Source of the DNA: Amycolatopsis viridis
GTDB lineage: Bacteria; Actinomycetota; Actinomycetes; Mycobacteriales; Pseudonocardiaceae
Direction of reading: 5' to 3'
Assembly (NCBI RefSeq): GCF_011758765.1
Contig: NZ_JAANOU010000001.1
Coordinates: 3,100,001-3,164,000 of the forward strand
Length of the DNA stretch: 64,000 bases
The notes beneath the pieces are model-generated. The model did no database searches. It saw nothing but the letters and a program-made list of their open reading frames with translations, and was not told the DNA's origin. Made by a program: the position numbers and the translations under genes. Below are positions 60,522-64,000 of this stretch, piece by piece; positions within the stretch are counted from its first letter, which is position 1; each line of letters begins with the position of its first letter.

Positions 60522-60896
60522 TCAGCGCTGGTTCTTCTCCTTCTGCCGCGCGGCCTCCTGGCGCACGTCCGCCTGCAGGGCGCGCTCGCGCTGGAGCCAC
60601 TCGGGGTTCTCGGTCTTGAGGGCGTCGATCTGCTCGGTGGTCAGCGGGTCGGTGATCCCGCCGCGGGCCAGGCCGCCGATCGACACACCCAGCTTCGCCG
60701 CGACCACCGGACGCGGGTGCGGCCCGTTGCGGCGCAGGTCCCGCAGCCACTCCGGCGGGTCGCTCTGCAGGGCGTTCAGCTCGTCGCGCGAGACGACACC
60801 CTCCCGGAACTGCGCCGGGGTGGCTTCGAGGTACACGCCCAGCTTCTTCGCCGCCGTCGCCGGCTTCATCGTCTGGGGGGTCTTCTGCGACGTCAT
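60522..60896 (-). CDS. DUF5997 protein with two helical repeats
   Basis: A 124-residue protein of the DUF5997 family. It is an internal duplication with exact 50-residue period: KLGV at 18-21 and 68-71, PEWL at 48-51 and 98-101, each in a helix set that looks like helix-turn-helix (TAAKKLGV-x-LEATPAQF). The C-terminus is basic. Function is not established. It is divergent, 45 bp apart, from a LysR effector-domain gene without its own HTH, so a two-protein regulator is suggested, which is inference. ATG at 60896. Confidence 0.78.
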   Translation of the reverse strand: MTSQKTPQTMKPATAAKKLGVYLEATPAQFREGVVSRDELNALQSDPPEWLRDLRRNGPHPRPVVAAKLGVSIGGLARGGITDPLTTEQIDALKTENPEWLQRERALQADVRQEAARQKEKNQR

Positions 60897-60941
60897 GCCG
60901 TCCAGCGTATCCGCCACGGTCACGGCCGGTAGCCTGGCGTG

Positions 60942-61664
60942 GTGACCGAGCCGGACGCCGCCCCCTCCTTCACGCTCGGCTACGTGCCGGGGGTGACCCC
61001 CGGCAAGTGGGTGCGGATCTGGCAGGAACGCACGCCCGGCGTCCCGCTCGAGCTGGTGCAGGTCGGCGCCGCCGAGGCGGCCGGCCGGGTGCGCGACCGC
61101 GAGCTCGACGCCGTGCTGCTGCGCCTGCCGACGGACCGCACCGGGCTGCACGCCATCCCGCTCTACACCGAGACGACCGTGGTGGTGGTCCCCAAGGACC
61201 ACGTGGTGACCGCGGCGGACGAGGTGCACACCGGCGACCTGGCCGACGAACTGGTGCTGCACCCGCTGGACGACACGCTCGGCTGGGCGCGCCCGCCGGG
61301 CCGCCCGGCCCTCGACCGGCCCGCCACCACCGCCGACGCGATCCAGCTGGTCGCGGCCGGGGTGGGCGTGCTCGTCGTGCCCCAGTCGCTCGCCCGGCTG
61401 CACCACCGGCGCGACCTGACCTACCGGCCGGTGGCCGACGCCCCGCAGTCGCAGGTGGCGCTGTCCTGGCTCGAGGACGAAACGACCGACCTGGTGGAGC
61501 AGTTCATCGGGATCGTGCGCGGCCGGACGGTCAACAGCACCCGCGGCCGGCCGCCCGCGGCGAAGCAGTCGAAGTCGAAACGCCCCGCGGCCGACGAGCG
61601 CAAGCCCGCGCCCCGCCGGAACCAGCCCCGCGGCGGCCGCCGCGGCAAGCCCCGCCGCCGCTGA
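60942..61664 (+). CDS. LysR-type effector-domain protein without HTH
   Basis: A 240-residue protein starting directly at the substrate-binding domain of LysR regulators (FTLGYVPGVTPGKWVRIWQERTPGVPLELVQVG and later LVAAGVGVLVVPQSLARL), so the usual 60-residue HTH is missing. The C-terminal 45 residues are Lys/Arg/Pro-rich (KQSKSKRPAADERK) and could bind nucleic acid. No Shine-Dalgarno; GTG at 60942 (or 60939) is start. Divergent DUF5997 next door may supply DNA binding. Ligand unknown. Confidence 0.82.
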   Translation: MTEPDAAPSFTLGYVPGVTPGKWVRIWQERTPGVPLELVQVGAAEAAGRVRDRELDAVLLRLPTDRTGLHAIPLYTETTVVVVPKDHVVTAADEVHTGDLADELVLHPLDDTLGWARPPGRPALDRPATTADAIQLVAAGVGVLVVPQSLARLHHRRDLTYRPVADAPQSQVALSWLEDETTDLVEQFIGIVRGRTVNSTRGRPPAAKQSKSKRPAADERKPAPRRNQPRGGRRGKPRRR

Positions 61665-61701
61665 CCGGCCGTTCGGCGCACCGGGTGCGCCCGGTTGCCG
61701 C

Positions 61702-61724
61702 AACCGGTTTCTCCTTCACCGGTT
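61702..61724. promoter_or_regulatory. inverted repeat ahead of permease
   Basis: AACCGGT (61702-61708), nine bases, ACCGGTT (61718-61724) is a perfect 7-bp inverted repeat 20 bp before the amino-acid permease start. It may be an operator; no regulator is adjacent except the LysR-type gene 38 bp upstream. Confidence 0.4.
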
Positions 61725-61743
61725 CCCTGTCAACATCGTGGGA

Positions 61744-63105
61744 ATGAACCAGTCTCTGCGTCCGGGCCTGCGGCAGCGGCACGTCCGGATGATCGCCCTC
61801 GGCGGGATCATCGGTGCCAGCCTGTTCGTCGGCAGCGGCGCCGTGGTGCACACGGTCGGCCCGGCGGCGATCGTGTCCTACGCGCTCGGCGGGCTGCTCG
61901 TCGTGCTGGTCATGCGGATGCTGGGCGAGATGGCGACCGCCTCCCCCGCGCTCGGCTCATTCATGGAGTACGCCCGGGAGGCGCTCGGCGGCTGGGCCGG
62001 CTTCGCGATCGGCTGGCTGTACTGGTACTTCTGGGTCGGCGTGGTGGCGTTCGAGGCGGTGGCCGGGGCGAAGATCCTCGTCGGCTGGCTGCCCGCGGTG
62101 CCGCAGTGGGTGTTCTCGCTCGCCCTGATGCTGCTGCTGACCGCGACCAACCTGGCCTCGACGCGGTCGTTCGGCGAGACCGAATTCTGGCTGGCGTCGG
62201 TCAAGGTCACCACGATCGTGGTGTTCCTGGTGATCGGGGTGCTGTTCGTGCTGGGCCTGTGGCCGCACGCCACGTTCTCGGTCGGCAACGTCGCGCTCGA
62301 CGGGTTCTTCGCCACCGGCGGGTTCGCCGTCGTGCACGGCGTGGTGATCGTGATCTTCTCCTACTTCGGCACCGAGATCGTCACCATCGCCGCCGCCGAG
62401 TCGGCCGAACCGGCGAAGGCGGTGGCGAAGGCGACCGCGGCGACGGTGTGGCGGGTCATCCTGTTCTACGTCGGGTCGATCACGCTCATCGTGATGATCA
62501 CGCCGTGGCGCGAGGTGCCCAGCGACACCAGCCCGTTCGCGGCGGCGTTCGGGCGGTTCGGCATCCCGGCGGCGGAGACGATCGTCAGCGCCGTGGTCCT
62601 GACCGCCGCGCTGTCCGTGCTCAACTCGGGCCTGTACACCGCCTCCCGCATGCTGTTCGCGCTGCACCGCCACCGCTGGGCGCCCCGCTGGGTCGCCGAC
62701 GTCAACCGGCGCGGCGTCCCGTGGAAGGCCATCTTGCTGTCCACTGTGGTCGGTTATGTCGCGGTGGTGATGAGCTACGTCGCACCGGCCACCATCTTCT
62801 CGTTCATCATCAACTCCGCCGGCGCGGTGGCGCTGTTCGTCTACGCGTTCATCGCCGGCTCCCAGCTGCGCATGCGCCGCGACCTGCAACGGACCGACCC
62901 CGAGCGGCTGACGCTGCGCATGTGGGGTTACCCGTGGCTGAGCCGGCTCACCCTGGCGGCCACCCTCGCCGTCGTGGTGTCGATGCTGTTCGTCGGGGCG
63001 GCCCGGTCGCAGCTCTACCTCAGCGTGCTCAGCCTCGCGGTGATCCTGCTGGTGTACCCGCTGGTCCGGCGCCACGTCGCGGACCAGCCGGCCGACCGGC
63101 GGTGA
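61744..63105 (+). CDS. APC-family amino acid permease
   Basis: A 453-residue permease with 12 hydrophobic segments of the AAT/GABA subfamily: RMIALGGIIGASLFVGSGAVVHTVGPAAIVSYALGGLLV at the start carries the GxG substrate loop, and SYFGTEIVTIAAAESAEPAKAV and ASRMLFALHRHRWAPRW are typical later segments. It imports amino acids such as GABA, asparagine or aromatic types by proton symport; the substrate is not readable. ATG at 61744; a GTG two codons up is an alternative. Likely transcribed alone. Confidence 0.9.
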   Translation: MNQSLRPGLRQRHVRMIALGGIIGASLFVGSGAVVHTVGPAAIVSYALGGLLVVLVMRMLGEMATASPALGSFMEYAREALGGWAGFAIGWLYWYFWVGVVAFEAVAGAKILVGWLPAVPQWVFSLALMLLLTATNLASTRSFGETEFWLASVKVTTIVVFLVIGVLFVLGLWPHATFSVGNVALDGFFATGGFAVVHGVVIVIFSYFGTEIVTIAAAESAEPAKAVAKATAATVWRVILFYVGSITLIVMITPWREVPSDTSPFAAAFGRFGIPAAETIVSAVVLTAALSVLNSGLYTASRMLFALHRHRWAPRWVADVNRRGVPWKAILLSTVVGYVAVVMSYVAPATIFSFIINSAGAVALFVYAFIAGSQLRMRRDLQRTDPERLTLRMWGYPWLSRLTLAATLAVVVSMLFVGAARSQLYLSVLSLAVILLVYPLVRRHVADQPADRR

Positions 63106-63147
63106 CGCGCACTTCCGCACCGGCCGGGTGGCGGCGGATACTCGGGC

Positions 63148-63480
63148 ATGGCTTACGACCCCGGGCTCGCCGACCGCATTCGTGACCTGCTGTCCGGCGC
63201 CGAGGGCATCACCGAGAAGCGGATGTTCGGCGGGCTGGCGTTCCTGGTGCACGGCAACATGGCGGTCGCCGCGCGGTCGCGGGGCGGGCTGCTGGTGCGC
63301 GTCGACCCCGCGGAGGGCGAGAGCCTGCTGGGCGAGGACGTCCGGCCGATGGTCATGCGCGGGCGCGAGATGCCCGGGTGGCTGGAGGTCGACGCCGGCG
63401 CGGTGCGTGATCGCCGCCGCCTCGAACGCTGGGTGACCCGCGGACTGTCCTATGCGCGAGGGCTGCCGGCGAAGGCGTGA
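63148..63480 (+). CDS. TfoX N-terminal domain protein
   Basis: A 110-residue TfoX/Sxy N-terminal-type protein: MAYDPGLADRIRDLLSGAEGITEKRMFGGLAFLVHGNMAVAA is the family core, ending GREMPGWLEVDAGAV. In gamma-proteobacteria TfoX controls competence, but the lone N-domain in actinobacteria has no known role. No Shine-Dalgarno, GATACT six bases upstream (63137-63142), so the transcript is probably leaderless. ATG at 63148. Confidence 0.85.
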   Translation: MAYDPGLADRIRDLLSGAEGITEKRMFGGLAFLVHGNMAVAARSRGGLLVRVDPAEGESLLGEDVRPMVMRGREMPGWLEVDAGAVRDRRRLERWVTRGLSYARGLPAKA

Positions 63481-63510
63481 CCGGTAATGCGGCGGAATCG
63501 CCGGTGGACG

Positions 63511-64000
63511 TCACCGCAGGCCGGCGAGGACGAGGTAGCGCTCGGTGCCGTCGTCGATGGCGTCGAGGTGCCATCCGGCTGCGGTGAGCGCGGCGCGGAT
63601 GTTCGGTTCGGCGCGCAGGTCCCCGGCAGTCAGCTCGCGGCCCTGCCGCCGGGCGAGTGCCGCCCGGCCGACGGGGTGGAACAGGGCGAGGCGGCCGCCC
63701 GGACGGCACACCCGGGCCAGCTCGCGCAGCCCGGCGACCGGGTCGGCGAGGTGCGTGACCAGGCCCGCGGCGAACACCGCGTCCAGCGCCCCGGTGGCGA
63801 GGGGCAGGTGCAGGGCGTCGCCGAGGACGAGAGCCGCGAGGTGGTGCCGTCCCCGGGCGGCGGCCTCCTGGAGCATTTCGGGCGTTGCGTCGAGCCCGAC
63901 GACCGTGCCGTCCGGGCCGACGGCGTCCCGCAGTTCCGGCAGGGCGCGCCCCGTGCCGCACGCGATGTCCGCGACCGCGCCCCCGGGCGGTGGCGCCAGC
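63511..64000 (-). CDS. class I SAM-dependent methyltransferase (partial, 5' end outside)
   Basis: The gene reads in from the right edge of the window. Its visible 160-odd residues contain methyltransferase motif I (VADIACGTGRALPEL), acidic motif II (VVGLDATPEM), then VLGDALHLPLATGALDAVFAAGLVTHLADPVAGLRELARVCRPGGRLALF, the standard Rossmann fold order. An internal ATG at 63876 would break the SAM-binding motif, so the true start lies beyond 64000. The substrate is unknown. C-terminal end with IRAALTAAGWHLDAIDDGTERYLVLAGLR is complete. Confidence 0.85.
   Translation of the reverse strand, partial: LAPPPGGAVADIACGTGRALPELRDAVGPDGTVVGLDATPEMLQEAAARGRHHLAALVLGDALHLPLATGALDAVFAAGLVTHLADPVAGLRELARVCRPGGRLALFHPVGRAALARRQGRELTAGDLRAEPNIRAALTAAGWHLDAIDDGTERYLVLAGLR

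Overview
The window is 64 kb of very GC-rich chromosome with GTG starts, ATGA/GTGA-overlapping operons and leaderless-looking promoters. A mycothiol-type DinB-like protein, a streptomycete-type gas-vesicle operon and many SDR, TetR, MarR and IclR genes point to an actinobacterium. Pseudonocardiaceae (Amycolatopsis-like) is my best guess, but it is inference from gene content only. I see no rRNA, tRNA, CRISPR array, insertion sequence or prophage.

Layout. 0-7 kb: TrmL tRNA methyltransferase, DUF2267, a MoxR/DUF58/VWA trio, MobA-like transferase, an LLM flavin/F420 oxidoreductase with a DinB-like partner. 6.3-9.3 kb: a 2-oxoacid (or acetoin) dehydrogenase operon, E1alpha-E1beta-lipoyl protein-alpha/beta hydrolase, in which the usual E2 acyltransferase is absent. 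9.5-14.8 kb: DUF5829 exported protein, MarR/SDR pair, TetR/MFS efflux pair and a TM-helix channel-like protein. 15.1-20.1 kb: a ten-gene gas-vesicle operon on the minus strand (two low-complexity/SRPBCC proteins, then gvpA-F-G-O-J-L-S-K) behind a promoter resembling the SigB/SigF stress class. 20.4-23.1 kb: MFS/LysR divergent pair and an MmcQ/YjbR protein.

23.1-28.4 kb: glycerol uptake. An IclR (GylR-like) regulator faces glpF-glpK across two palindromic boxes, and a second GlpK carrying a C-terminal hemerythrin-like domain lies behind the regulator. 28.6-30.7 kb: thiolase and a DUF1345 membrane protein. 30.7-40.2 kb: a full non-phosphorylating L-fucose-type pathway (mutarotase, dehydrogenase, lactonase, dehydratase, ketodeoxy-acid dehydrogenase, diketo-acid hydrolase) with a FadR/GntR regulator and an RbsABC-type transporter; a shared TCCGATGT element sits at its promoters.

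40.2-46.4 kb: lipase-like hydrolase, ABC-2 exporter operon with a secreted/anchored protein, MFS exporter and a duplicated ABM-like protein. 46.4-53.5 kb: a tightly overlapped five-gene cassette (SWIM zinc-finger protein, DUF5691, MoxR-type AAA ATPase, DUF5682, VWA protein) of unknown function, the most likely undescribed system here. 53.6-64 kb: leaderless argG with ARG-box-like sites, a cytochrome P450, a GH12-like secreted protein, an acyl-CoA dehydrogenase/MaoC-like/CitE-like operon, a divergent DUF5997/HTH-less LysR pair, an amino-acid permease, a TfoX-domain protein and a methyltransferase cut by the window end.
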